From NCBI RefSeq assembly GCF_040712315.1, contig NC_134016.1, positions 27,103,503 to 27,167,502 of the forward strand: a DNA stretch of 64,000 nt, given 5' to 3'. The position numbers and the translations under genes are program-made. This document shows, one piece after another, positions 46,791-59,326 of this stretch. Source of the DNA: Castanea sativa (Eukaryota; Streptophyta; Magnoliopsida; Fagales; Fagaceae). Under the pieces are notes generated by a model, which was not told where the DNA came from, did not search any database, and saw only the letters and a program-made list of their open reading frames with translations. Each line of letters begins with the position of its first letter. Within the stretch, counting starts at the first letter, position 1.

Positions 46791-49700
46791 ATGGCATCAT
46801 TTAGCCCACTTGTTTCTATTCTTAACCAAAATAAACTGACTGGATCCAACTATGTTGACTGAAAAAGAAATTTGGACATTGTTCTTACTGCTAAAGAGCA
46901 CAAATATGTGCTTACTCAACCATGTCCTAACTTTCCTTCATTAGATGCTCCTCTTGAGGAAAAACAACGGTATGATCGTTGGCAGAAATCTAATGAGATG
47001 GCCAAGTGCTACATCCTAGCATCTATCTCAAATGTTCTACAGTATTAAATGCAGGATGTAGAACTTGCTTCGGACATAATGCATAGTCTGAAGGAGATGT
47101 TTGGTGAGCAAGGCCGTTCTGTAAGGCAAGAAACCATGAGGCAAATTTATAATACCAAAATGGCTGCAGGAAGTTCAGTGAGGGAGCATTGTCTTAGGAT
47201 GATTGCTAATCTGAACACATTAGAAGTTTTAGGTGCCGACATTGATGGAGAATCCCAAGTGGATATGATACTCCAGTCACTACCAGAATCATTCAAGGAA
47301 TTCAGACTCAATTATAATATGAACAAAAAGATTTATTCTTTCTCTGAATTAATGAATGAGTTAGTGGCGGCGGAAGACATCCTTGGTACTTCTAGTGTTG
47401 AGGCCAATGTGGGTGAAGCTTCTACTTCTCAATCTAAGTCGAAAGGCAAGGGTAAGAAGAAGAAGAAGAAGGACTTCACTAAGAAAGATGGTAAACAAAT
47501 TGCCTTAGGAGTTGCCAACAAAGGAAAGAAAACCAAAGGAAAGTGTTTCCATTGTGGTGAGAAAGGACATTGGAAGAGGAATTGTCCAACATACAAGGCT
47601 GCCAAGAATAAAGGTATAAAAAGTTCATTTCTTCTTGAAATATGTTTGGTACAGAATCCAACAAATTCCTGGTGTGTGGATTCAGGTTGTACTAATCATA
47701 TCTGCAATTCTTTGCAGGGGTTCTAGGAGACCAGAAAGTTGAATGAGGGAGAACTATTTCTTACTTTGGCTGATGGGAGCAAGATTCCGGTTGAAGCTGT
47801 TGGAGTGTTTAATTTGTGTTTTAAGTCTAGAGTTTTAATATTGGAAGACTGTTTGTATGTACCTAATGTTCGTAGGAATTTAATTTCTGCAACTTACTTA
47901 GGTAAACATGGGTATTGTGTTATCCTGAAAGACAATGTTGTAATAAAGAAGGATAAAGTGTTTATCTGTTCTGGCAATATTGTGGATGGTCTTTCTATTT
48001 TAACTCCTGATAAGCATGAATTATACAATTCTAAATTAGATAGTAACTCTCATGTGAAATCATTAAGGTTTCCTTCTACTAGTGATGCATATCTATGGCA
48101 TTTGCGTTTAGGTCATATTAATTCAAGTAGGATTCAAAAACTAATCAAAGATGGACTTTTACAGCCCATGGACTTTGATGGTTTTCCAGTTTGCGAATCT
48201 TGTTTGGAAGGTAAGATGACCAAACGACCTTTTAATGCAAAAGTTAGAAGAGCACAAGATTTGCTAGAACTAGTACATTCAGATGTATGTGGTCCTATGT
48301 CAATCCAAACAAGAGGTGGCTATGAGTATTTCATTACTTTTACTGATGATTACTCTAGATTTGGTTATGTGTACCTAATGAAACGGAAGTCCGAAGCCTT
48401 TGAAAAGTTCAAAGAGTTTAGGGCTGAAGTTGAAAATCAATTGGGTAAACACATAAAGGCCATTCGATCGGATCGAGGTGGCGAATACTTTTTTGGTGAT
48501 TTTAAGGATTACTTGACTAAAAATGGGATTATATCCCAGTTGACTGCATCTGGAACTCCACAACAAAATGGTGTAGCAGAAAGAAGGAATAGGACTCTTT
48601 TAGATATGGTTAGGTCCATGTTGAATTATTCGACTCTACTAATTTCTTTTTGGGGATATGCCTTAAATACTGCAATGTATCTTCTGAATTTAGTACCTTC
48701 GAAGTCTATTCCTAAAACACCTGTAGAGTTGTGGAATGGGCGTAAGCCTAGTATGAGACATCTCCACATTTGGGGTTGTCCAGCACATGTGTTGAAAGGA
48801 AAGTCTGACAAGTTACAGTCTAAAACGGAAGTGGTATTTTTTGTAGGGTATCCAAAAGGAACAGTTGGAGGTTTATTCTATAGTCATAAGGATAATAAAG
48901 TGTTTGTTAGCACAAATGCCAAATTCTTGGAAAATGACTATATGAATAATTTTACTTCGAGAAGTAGAGTTATCTTGGCTGAAATGAATGAACCTGTAGT
49001 TGAAAAACCAATGGATGAAACTAGGGATGATGTGGCTGTATTAGATACACCACAAGATACTACTCATGAGATGTCTAGTACACAGGTGCCTCGTCGTAGT
49101 GGGAGAATTGTTCAGCCTCCTATAAGATTCATAGGTTTGGGAGAAACTTATGAGGCTATCTCAGAAGAGGCTGAATTGGATCCTTACACTTATGATGAAG
49201 CAATAAATGATATAGATGCACATCATTGGGTCCAAGCTATGAAATCTTAATTGGATTCTATGAATTCAAATCATGTATGGGATCTTGTAAAGGCGCCTAA
49301 TGGCATTAAACATGTTGGTTGCAAATGGGTTTACAAGAGGAAGAGAGGGATAGATGGAAAGGTTGAAATCTTTAAAGCAAGACTAGTGGCGAAAGGATAT
49401 ACACAAAAAGAAGGTATTGATTATGATGAAACTTTTTCGCCAGTAGCCATGCTTAAATTTATCAGAATTCTCTTATCTATTGCTGCTCATTATGATTATG
49501 AGATTTGACAAATGGATGTCAAGACTGCATTTCTTAATGGCAATCTTGAAGAAGAAATATACATGTTGCAACCAGAAGGTTTCATAGCGAAGAACCAAGA
49601 GCATATGGTATGCAAGTTGAATAGGTCCATTTATGGACTTAAACAAGCATCTAGGTCATGGAACATCAGATTTGATCAAGCAATCAAGTCATTTGGTTTC

Positions 49701-50755
49701 AAACAAAATCTTGATGAACCATGTGTGTACAAAAGGCATCGAGACAAAGTAGTAATGTTCCTGGTGCTTTATGTTGATGATATTCTACTCATTGGGAATG
49801 ATGTAGGGGTAATGTCATCGGTTAAAGTTTGGTTGTTAAGCCAATTTGATATGAAGGACTTGGGTGAGGCTAACTTTATTCTAGGGATCAAGCTTTGGCG
49901 AGATCGTAAGAATAAGATGTCAGGCTTATCACAAGCTAGATATATAGATAAGGTCTTAGAACCGTTTAGCATGCAAAACTCCAAAAAAGGATTACTTCCT
50001 TTTAGACATGGAGTTCCTCTGTCTGATGACCAAAGACCTAAGACTCAAGAGGAAGAAAATATGATGAGACAAGTTCCTTATGCTTCTGTAGTGGGAAGTC
50101 TCATGTATGCCATGCTTTGTACTAGACCAAATATTTGTTATTCAGTTGGCATGGTCAACCGATATCAATCAAATCCAGGACCAAAACATTGGCAAGCTGT
50201 AAAGCATATTCTCAAGTATCTTAGGAGAACGAGAGATTATATGCTTGTTTACCATAGTGAGGATTTGATTCCCATTGGTTATACAGATTCAGACTTTCGT
50301 CAGATCTAGATTTCAGAAAATCCACTTCAGGATGTGTTTTCACCTTGGGAGGTGGAGCCATAAGTTGGAGGAGCGTTAAGCAATCTTGTATTGCGGACTC
50401 CACCATGGAAGCCGAGTACGTTGCTGCTTGTGAAGCAGCAAAGGAGGCTGTTTGGCTCAAGAAATTCCTTTCTAATCTTGGTGTTGTGAGAATGGAGCAA
50501 GTTCCCATCACATTGTTTTGTGACAATAGTGGAGCGGTTGCACAATCCAAAGATCCAAGGAATCACAAGAAAGGAAAGCACATTGAGAGGAAGTACCACA
50601 TCATTCGAGACATTATTGCTCGTGGAGATGTTGTGGTAGCAAAGATTGAAAGTGCAAATAATCTAGCAAATCCCTTTACCAAAGCCTTGCCTCAAAGGAT
50701 TTTCGAGTCACATTTGGAGGGAATGGGAGTTAGATTAGTGCACAATAGTCTTTAG
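46791..50755 (+). pseudogene. B1 Gag-Pol polyprotein (copia) with five stops and one frameshift
   Basis: Gag starts MASFSPLVSILNQNKLTG and has the zinc knuckle CFHCGEKGHWKRNC (47543-47584). The protease motif is WCVDSGCTNH (47673). Integrase has the HLRLGHIN...CESC zinc site (48100-48215), then HSDVCGP, RSDRGGEY and GVAERRNR, which carry the D,D,E residues. RT has WVYKRKR and MDVKTAFLNG, with an intact YVDD at 49770-49781. RNase H has [14 protein letters not shown] and CDNSGAV. It ends at 50755. Stops: TGA 46860, TAA 47046, TAG 47724, TAA 49248, TGA 49506. A one-base deletion at about 50298 shifts the last 150 codons. Apart from these the frame is well kept and all catalytic motifs read correctly. 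It might once have supplied pol in trans to gag-only elements, but that is inference. Confidence 0.97.
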
Positions 50756-50758
50756 TGC

Positions 50759-50769
50759 AAGTGGGAGAT
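50759..50769 (+). other. Polypurine tract of B1
   Basis: AAGTGGGAGAT immediately before the 3' LTR. Confidence 0.85.
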
Positions 50770-52169
50770 TGTTAGGATTTGTGCCCTTAGATCCTATTGT
50801 ATGATGCTATGTATGATATTATGTATGACATGATGTATGACTTAATATTGTGTTTGATAAAGTTATTTTATTATTATCTAAAATAATGGTAACATGAATA
50901 TGGGACATTATCATATAGTCCATGAGATGCATTGTATGTGATTTATGTGAAAAGTCACAGAAGATGTAAATCACAAGTTCTTTGTAAACTCAGAATTTAT
51001 AGTTCGTAGTCGATGATGAAATTGGGCATTTCATCTGCGAAGACTATAACGTGTCAACTAAGATGATTTGTCTTGATCATGGAAGTGAAGACTTCTAGTT
51101 GATATGTTGATATGTTTTAAGAGTTAAGACATATTGAACAGGACCACTGTGAGATTTATTATTCTTCTAATGACTGTCAAATGAATAATAAATCTCACGA
51201 CTTCTATTTGCATAAACTCTTAATCCTGAGAGAATAATGGACCTGATCATGAAGTGTAGGTTACTTTGATATATCAGGAGTGAGATCTGAAGTGACGGTC
51301 AAAACCTCAGTATGTTGGGCAGCCACATTTAGTGTTGATGGAATATATATTCTCAAGATGGAATTCATAGTCTCTTGATGGAGATATAAAATATTCCCTT
51401 GAAATAAGTTTAATGGTTTCAGTTATTCAGAGAGTTAGGCCTAACCACTTTAGTAAGAAATTACTAAAGTATATATTTATGAAATTGGATTTCATAAATA
51501 TATAATGAATAACTTTAAAGAATTAAACCAGGTACTCAAGGATAAGATGTAGTAATTTACAAAGTGGCAGTCTACATTTATGACTTTGTGTTACTACGAA
51601 TATTTTATGAAGGGGTTACGTGTATAATAAAGTCTTGGGATATAATTTATTAATAAGGCCTAGAGTGCAATTATATTTATATAGTGGTATTAAATATAAT
51701 TAATGGTAACTTTGGACTTGTCAAGAGTTGACGAAAACGCCCAAGGCCCATTGGAGCTAGTGTCTTATTGGTCCATTTTGGTCCTACTTCAAGCCACACA
51801 CTAAAGCCCAATTGAAAAGGTCCAATAGGCCAACCCAATTAGATAATCAGTTAGTTATAAAGGGAGAAACATACAAAATTTATATCAAAAGAGATTAGAA
51901 AAGAAAAAGAAACAGTGTGTGAGAGAGTGTGAGACACTGATTGAGAGACCACACATCTTGGGCGTAAAGTGGAATTGGAGTGAAGATTAAAAGTGTTCCC
52001 AAGTGCTTCTAATCTTTGTTTTGAATTTCTCCACACCAAGGTACGTTATCTTGTTCTTAAATTCTGAAATTTACATTGTGCACGTTATCAATTATGAATG
52101 AAATAGATCTTTGTTTGTTACTTCCGCTGTGTGTTTTGTATGAGATACAAAACCAGATTTTTTCCTTCA
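50770..52169 (+). repeat. 3' LTR of B1
   Basis: 1400 bases, TGTTAGGATTTG to TTTTCCTTCA. It lacks ~28 bases present in the 5' LTR near 44985. Confidence 0.95.
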
Positions 52170-52877
52170 CAAAGATCTACAACCACTGTAGGACACTTTC
52201 CCTTCAATCACACCACATTCGGCCATACCCAAGAAAAATTATCAAGTTTTATTGTCCATAATAAAACCCAATTATCAAAAGGATCAAAACTGAAACAAAA
52301 CAAGACCTAAAGGGTTTTAGCCAAAAAAAAAAAGATATTGGAGAGAGGAATCAAAATGAGAAAGGCCCATACCCAACTACAATTACCAGAGATCTTAGCA
52401 AGGAAGGGGAAAAAATTCAATTAAAGAAAGGATATCAAAATTTTACTTGATCTAATAAATAGAGGTGGGTGGTTGAAATGCACAGCCGGTTGTTTGAGCA
52501 TCATCGTTGGGTGATGGCAGATCAGAGGTGGTGTGGGTGTAAGGAGAAGACAGACATTGGGTTTTGATGAGAGGGAGAGAGAAACAGAGATGAGAGGGAT
52601 TAAAGAGAAGAACATGTTTGAGTTTGGGAACAAATCGTGTGTAATAAGGTGTATTAAATTTAATGTTATTGGCAGAATACCTTTAAAACTTGCTACAAAA
52701 TCATATATCCATATCTATATATGTTTAGAAATTGAATTATAACCCTATTGAAAATTCTCCTCTGAGTAGGAGTTCTTCTTCTCACTTCGGGTGAGCCATT
52801 TTATATCACTCCTCCTTTAGGACAGCAGTAATAGTCTTTTCTTCGCCTTACCTACTATTCCTATAGTCGGTAAGGCT

Positions 52878-54290
52878 ATGAATTCTGATTTTATAGAAAG
52901 GTTACAGAACCTAAAACTCACGATGGAGGAAGGAGAGGAAATAACAGTCCGATCCATGCAGAGAGAGAAAATACTGGAGGAGTGGTCGCTTAGTCTTATT
53001 GGCAAGTTCCTGTCATCTAGACCCTTTAATCAAAGGGTGGCGAAGAATGTGCTGCGTTCAGTTTGGAAGATGGGGAATGACCTGAGAATAATGGACATCG
53101 GTGAGGGATTATACCAGTTTAAATTCTCCATTGAGAGCCAGATTAAATGGGTCCTGGACAACGGCCCATGGAGTTTTGAAAATCAGCTTTTGGTGTTCAG
53201 ACGATTGGAGAATGGGATGACGCCGAGATCAGTAACTTTCACCACAGTTCCTATATGGGTGCAAGTATGGGGTCTGCCATTCGATCTCATTAACGAGGAA
53301 GCAGGGAGAGATATTGGGAGTGGCTTAGGCCGTGTGGTGGCAGTGGATTCAAAAGCTATTACGGCTGACCAAGCCAAATTTCTTAGAGTTCGGATTGAAC
53401 TCCCATTAAACAAGCCACTTCGCCGAGGCAGTTCGGTGATTAGCCCGGAGGGAGATAAATCATTGGTGGCCTTTAAATATGAGAGACTGGTTGGATTGTG
53501 TTTCCGGTGTGGTATGTTGGGCCATGAGGAAAAATTTTGTAAGGTTCTCTTGGAGACAGGGGAAGACGAGAATCCTTATGGTGAATGGATGAAAGCGGGT
53601 TATAGGGGTAGTCAAGGGAACATGAGGAGACGTCCACAGGGTGTTCCATAGAGACACGGAAGGGCTGATAGGTCTGATCAAGGAGAAGGCCCACCACCAG
53701 CGGCGACAAAACCAAATTCAAACTTAGGAGCATTGGTCATTTATAAGGCAGCCGAAAAATCCGGGATTAATGAAGAAGGAATAAAAAGCCCACCTGTGGG
53801 GGAAGAAAATCAATCCGTAACAGATTCGCATTTAGTGTTGATTGACTCTACAAGTAAGGAAGAAGATATATATGGAATGAATGCAGATATCTTTGAAACC
53901 GAAAATCAAGGTAATGACCTCTATAGTGTTCCTATTGAATACAACACTTCCTCTACTACTTTCCTAGCAGAAGCACACGTTAAAAGTAATCAGAGTACAT
54001 GTTGGCCACGTGTCTCACCACGTGATGAGGTGCTATACATGCAACCAACCAACCCCCAATGTCAGAAAAAAATAGTAACAACTAAGAAAGGGCTACGTAA
54101 AAGTGAGAAGGCCAAAATGGTGGGTACGTATGGAGTGGAAAAAAAGATAAGGCATAAACGAGAGAGTAGAGCTTGGGAAGATAATGAAGCTCCTGAAAAT
54201 ACAGAGTGCAAGAGGGCTAGGCTGGAGGTCAAGAGTTCAACAACTAATCCAACAGCGGAGGCTGATTTTCAGCCCCGCCGATCACAATGA
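52878..54290 (+). pseudogene. LINE2 ORF1: DUF4283 / zf-CCHC_4 protein, one stop
   Basis: A single frame of about 470 codons broken only by TAG at 53649-53651. The DUF4283 region has residues IGKFLSSRPFNQRVAKNVLR, LYQFKFS, GPWSFENQLLVFRR and VPIWVQVWGLPFDLI. A zinc knuckle CFRCGMLGHEEKFC lies near 53500. Beyond it is a long polar, poorly conserved tail ending in basic and Gln/Arg residues. The stop TGA overlaps the ORF2 start. Likely role: RNA binding and chaperone in the LINE ribonucleoprotein. The start at 52878 is the first ATG of the frame and gives the expected N-terminal length. Confidence 0.92.
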
Positions 54291-57200
54291 ATGTTATAAG
54301 TTGGAACTGCTGGGGGCTTGGGAACCAACGTGCAGTTAATGTACTCTTTCATGTGGTGAGAGAAAAGAGACCCAAAATTATCTTTCTCATGGAGACTAAG
54401 CAGACGGTTAAAGAAATGAGAAAGGTGAAGGAGGAGTTACACTATCAAGGAGGATTGGTTGTACCTTGTGACAGAAGTTGGGGAGGAAGACGGGGTGGTT
54501 TAGCAATGCTTTGGAAGGACGAAATTCACCTGCATATACATGAAGGAAAAATTCTTGTTTTGTATCTCATACAAAACACATAGCGGAAGCAACAAAAAAT
54601 GATCTATTTCATTCATGATTGATAACGTGCACTATGTAAATTTCAGAATTTAAGAACAAGATAGCGTACCATGGTGTGGAGAAATTCAAAACAAAGATTA
54701 GAAGCACTTGGGAACACTTTTAATCTTCACTCTAATTCCACTTTACGCCCAAGATGTGTGGTCTCTCAATCAGTTTTCAAGGGAGAATGAAAGTGTGTCT
54801 CACACTCTCTCACACACCGTTTCTTATTTCTCTTCTTTCTTCTAAAAAAAATTCTGTATGTTTCTCCCTTTATAACTAACTGATTATCTAATTGGGTTGG
54901 CCTATTAGGCCTTTCCAATTGGGCTTTAGTGTGTGGTTTGGAGTGGGACCAAAAGGGACCAATAAGACACTAGCTCCAATGGGCCTTGGCATTTTCCGTC
55001 AACTCTTGACAAGTCCAAAGTTACCATTAATTATATTTAATACTACTATATAAATATAATTACACTCTAGGCCTTATTAATAAATTATATCCCAAGACTT
55101 TGTTATACATGCAACCCCTTCATAAAATATTCGTAGTAACACAAAGTCATAAATGTAGACTGCCACTTTGTAAATTACTACATCTTATCCTTGAGTACCC
55201 GGTTTAATCCTTTAAAGTTATTCATTATATATTTATGAAATCCAATTTTATAAATATATACTTTAGTAATTTCTTACTAAAGTGGTTAGGCCTAACTCTC
55301 TGAATAACTGAACCCATTAAACTTATCTCAAGGGAATATTTTATATCTCCATTAAGAGACTATGAATATCATCTTGAGAATATATGTTCCATCAACACTA
55401 AATATGGTTGCCCAACATACTGAGGTTTTGACCATCACTTTAGATCTTACTCCTGATATATCAAAGCAACCTACACCTCATGATCAGGTCCATTATTCTC
55501 TCAGGATTAAGAGTTCATGCAAATAGAAGTCGTGAGATTTATTATTCATTTGACAGTCGTTAGGAGAATAATAAATCTCACAGCGGTCCTGTTCAATATG
55601 TCTTAGCTCTTAAAACATATCAACATATCAACTAGAAGTCTCCACTTCCATGATCAAGACAAATCATCTTAGTTGATACGTTATAGTCTTCGCAGATGAA
55701 ATGCCCAATTTCATCACCGACTACGAACTATAAATTCTGAGTTTACAAAGAACTTGTGATTTACATCTTCTATGACTTTTCACATAAATCACATACAATG
55801 CATCTCATGGACTATATGATAATGTCCCATATTCATGTTACCATTATTTTAGATAATAATAAAATAACTTTATCAATCACAATATTAAGTCATACATCAT
55901 GTCATACATAATGTCATACATAATATCATACATAGGATCATACAATAGGATTTAAGGGCACTAATCCTAACAATACAAACCTATTCACCGCACCATATCG
56001 ATGCTATTATTTTGACAGACACAAGTGCTCCATGGCGGATCACTGGATTTTATGGTTACCCGGAGGAGTACCACAAACCTAAATCATGGAACTTGTTGCG
56101 CCATCTCCACTCTAGGATGGCGATGCCTTGGCTATGCATAGGAGACTATAACGAAATTCTATCCTCTGATGAAAAACAAGGACGGGTTGAGAAGGCATTC
56201 CCACCCATGTTGGCCTTTAGGAATGCACTAGCCCACTGTGGGTTGTTTGACTTGGGATATCAAGGAAGCAAGTTCACGTGGAATAATGGTAGACTTGGGG
56301 GTGAGTTTGTTCAAGAGAGGATTGATAGAGCCTGTGCAAATGGAGATTGGTGCATTTTATTCCCACAAAGCCAGGTAGTACATCTTCCTGCATCTTATTC
56401 AGACCACATCTCGATCATGGTGGCAATCCATGCAAACAATATTGGTAATAGGAAAAAGAATGCTCCCAGGAGGTTTGAGGAGAAATGGGCGTCCCACCAA
56501 GAGTGTAGAAATATTATTGAGGGAGCTTGGCGGCAAACAGTAGAGGTGGGTAGCCCAATGTTTTGTTTATTTCAGAAGATTAAAAATACAAGGTTGGCAT
56601 TGCTTAAGTGGGAAAAGGTGGCTTTTGGCAACATGAAAGCCTCCCTTAAAGAAAAACATCGTGTATTGGAAGAGCTTACTTGTAGAAATGATCCATCACT
56701 ATTGGAGCAAATAAGAGAAACGAAGGCTGAAATAAATAATATGTTGCACCAAGAGGAGTTGGCATGGCGCCAGAGATCTAGAGTAATATGGCTTCCGGCT
56801 GGTGATAAAAACACAAAGTTTTTTCACCAAAGAGCATCCCAAAGAAAGCGTAGGAATCAAATTGTGGGGGTTTTTAATACAGTGGGGGAGTGGTGTACAG
56901 ATGAAGGCCGAATTGCAGATGCAGCAGTGGAGTATTTCTAGAACTTATTCACTTCAAGCCAACCTGAAGAAGGAGATTTTGCCCGAGTCCTTGAAGCAGT
57001 GGACCAAAGAGTCACAGATGAGATGAATGGCTCACTATTAGAACCATATACGGGCGAGGAGGTACGGAGAGCATTATTTCAAATGCACCCCTCAAAGGCC
57101 CCGGGGCCGGATGGTATGTCTCCCTTCTTTTTCCAAAAATTTTGGTATATAGTTGGACATGATGTTACTAGAGCTATCCTTTCTGTCCTTAATTCGGGAT

Positions 57201-59326
57201 TTCTATTACAAAAAATGAATTACACTCACATTGTCTTGGTGCCAAAAAAGAATGATCCAAAATATTTAGGTGACTTTCGGCCCATCAGTTTGGGTAATGT
57301 GATCTCACGCCTCCTCTCAAAGGTCTTAGCCAACCGGTTGAAGCTGGTTCTGCCACATGTGATCTCCGATGCTCAGAGTGCCTTCATCCCGGATAGAATT
57401 ATTACAGATAATACTACTGTAGCCTTTGAGTTGCTTCACAGAATGAGGAATAGACGGAGGGGTAAAGATGGTCAGATGGCAATAAAATTGGATATTAGCA
57501 AGGCATATGACCGTGTAGAGTGGCAGTTCTTAAGGAAGATGATGATTCGATTGGGGTTTGATGAGAGATGGGTGGCACTTACAATGGAGACAGTTCTTTC
57601 CACCTCATACTCGGTTCTCATAAATGGTGAACCCAAGGGCTTTATCAAACCCACGAGAGGAATTAAGCAAGGAGACCCATTGTCCCCTTACTTGTTTCTT
57701 CTGTGCGATGAAGGTCTTTCAGCCATGCTAAAGAGAGCCGAGGAATAGCAGAGGATTCCAGGCATTTTATCCTGTAGGGGGGGAATCCATGTATCTCATC
57801 TCCTTTTCGCCAACAATTGTCTATTATTCTGCCAAGCTAAAGTTGAGGAATGCCAGAATCTTCTAAACCTCCTCCACACCAATGAAGTTGCCTCCGGACA
57901 GGCTATAAACAGAGGAAAAACAGCCTTATTTTTTAGCAAAAACACGAGAGCCAACATCAAATAGACTATACAAAGTATGCTGGGAGCTTAAGTTTTCCAT
58001 GACTGTGAGCAGTATCTTGGGCTGCCTATGATTGCTAGTAAGTCTAAAACTAGCACCTTCAAAGGCGTGAGGGAGAAAATTGCAAAAAAAGTAACCGGGT
58101 GGAAGGAGAGGCTTATCTCAAAGGCGGGAAGAGAAATCCTCATTAAAACGGTCGCTCAAGAGGTACCAACCTATACGATGAGCATCTTTAATATACCTAA
58201 GCAAATTTGTGAAGATATCAACTCTTTACTGGCACGATATTGGTGGGGACAACTACGGGATGAACAGAGAGTACATTGGATGAGTTGGAAAAGACTGTGT
58301 AATCCGAAGAAGATGGGAGGGATGGGGTTTCGTGATTTGCATGCCTTTAATCTAGCATTACTCGTGAAACAAGCTTGGAGTTTGGTTCAGGAAAAGGACT
58401 CTCTGTTTTTCTGTATCTATAAGGCCAGATATTTCCCAACCACAACGTTTTTGGATGCTGAGGTGGGACACAATCCATCTTACGTGTGGCGAAGCCTTTT
58501 GTCGGCAAAGGAGATTCTCTTGGCTGGGTCAAAGTGGCAGGTTGGTAACGGCAGAACCATAAAGATTTTGTCCCATAAATGGCTTCCTCACCCCCCGAGG
58601 CTAAATGGAGTTGTATCAGAGGATATGTGCGTGCATGAGCTCATTAATCAGGAAACAAGGTAGTGGGACCGAGGGAAAGTGGCTTCTCTGTTTAGTGAGG
58701 ATACTCGTCAAGAAATTTTGGCGTTACCACTCACGAGGATGGAAGAGGAGGATAGAGTAATCTAGAAGGAAAATAAGGAACAGAGTTTCTCGGTCAAGTC
58801 AGCGTACCAGGTGGCTTTAAGGTTAGCCCATCAGTCAATTGGTGAGAGCTCGCATACTCGGTGGAATAAAAAAGTCTGGAAGCTCATTTGGACTATTAAT
58901 GTACCCCCAAAAGTAAGGAACTTTTTGTGGCGGGCGTGTTCAGACATCTTACCAACCAGGGATAATTGGAAAAGGAGGAAAGTAGCAGTGGACTCACAGT
59001 GTGAATTTTGTAAACAACAGCTTGAGACAGTTGGCCACGTGCTGTGGGAATGCCCTTTTGCCCGTAATACATGGGCTTTGGTAAGAGGTAGAATACAAAA
59101 ATGTCCTAATATGGCTACAGATATTTTTATGCTGCTTAAAGGGCTCCAGGAAAGACTGCAACGGGAAGATATTGAGGTATAGGCTGTCACCGCATGGGCC
59201 CTTTGGAATGCTCGTAATAAGTTCTATTTTGAAAAACTGCAGATGCAGCCAAAAGCAATTGTTGATGGTGCTTTAACCTTGCTGTCAGAATACCAGAGAC
59301 TGATGGAAGTTCAGAACAGTTCCTGA
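54287..59326 (+). pseudogene. LINE2 ORF2: endonuclease, reverse transcriptase, zf-RVT
   Basis: The whole ORF stays in one frame, even across the inserted LTR (insertion plus duplication is a multiple of three). The endonuclease starts MNVISWNCWGLGN; after the LTR come WRITGFYGYPE, GDYNEIL, FTWNN and RIDRACAN. RT motifs are KAPGPDGMSPFFFQKFW, FRPISLGNV, SAFIPDR, LDISKAYDRVEW and RGIKQGDPLSPYLF. The catalytic FADD reads FANN at 57806-57817, so both aspartates are lost. zf-RVT lies near 58900-59080 (FLWRACSDILPTRDNW, CEFCKQQLETVGHVLWECP). It ends at 59326 without the RNase H seen in LINE1. In-frame stops are near 56939, 57746, 57962, 57990, 58661, 58763 and 59180. There is no frameshift apart from the LTR. 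Confidence 0.94.
54541..55972 (-). repeat. Solo LTR of copia family B in LINE2 ORF2
   Basis: 1432 bases, TGAAGGAAAAAT to ATCCTAACA (plus-strand reading), with perfect target duplication ATACA (54536-54540 and 55973-55977). It is closest to the B1 LTRs (same TGAAGGAAAAA / TTTTTCCTTCA end). Confidence 0.95.

Larger units (their letters stand above)
43817..52169 (+). mobile_element. B1: full-length Ty1/copia retrotransposon
   Basis: 8353 bases with perfect target duplication CAAAG (43812-43816 and 52170-52174). Order: 5' LTR 43817-45240, primer site 45243-45254, long leader, gag-pol in one frame (46791-50755), polypurine tract 50759-50769, 3' LTR 50770-52169. The LTRs differ at roughly 30 positions by eye plus a ~28-bp deletion in the 3' LTR, so the insertion is fairly young but not recent. 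Gag-pol carries five in-frame stops and one frameshift. Confidence 0.97.
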
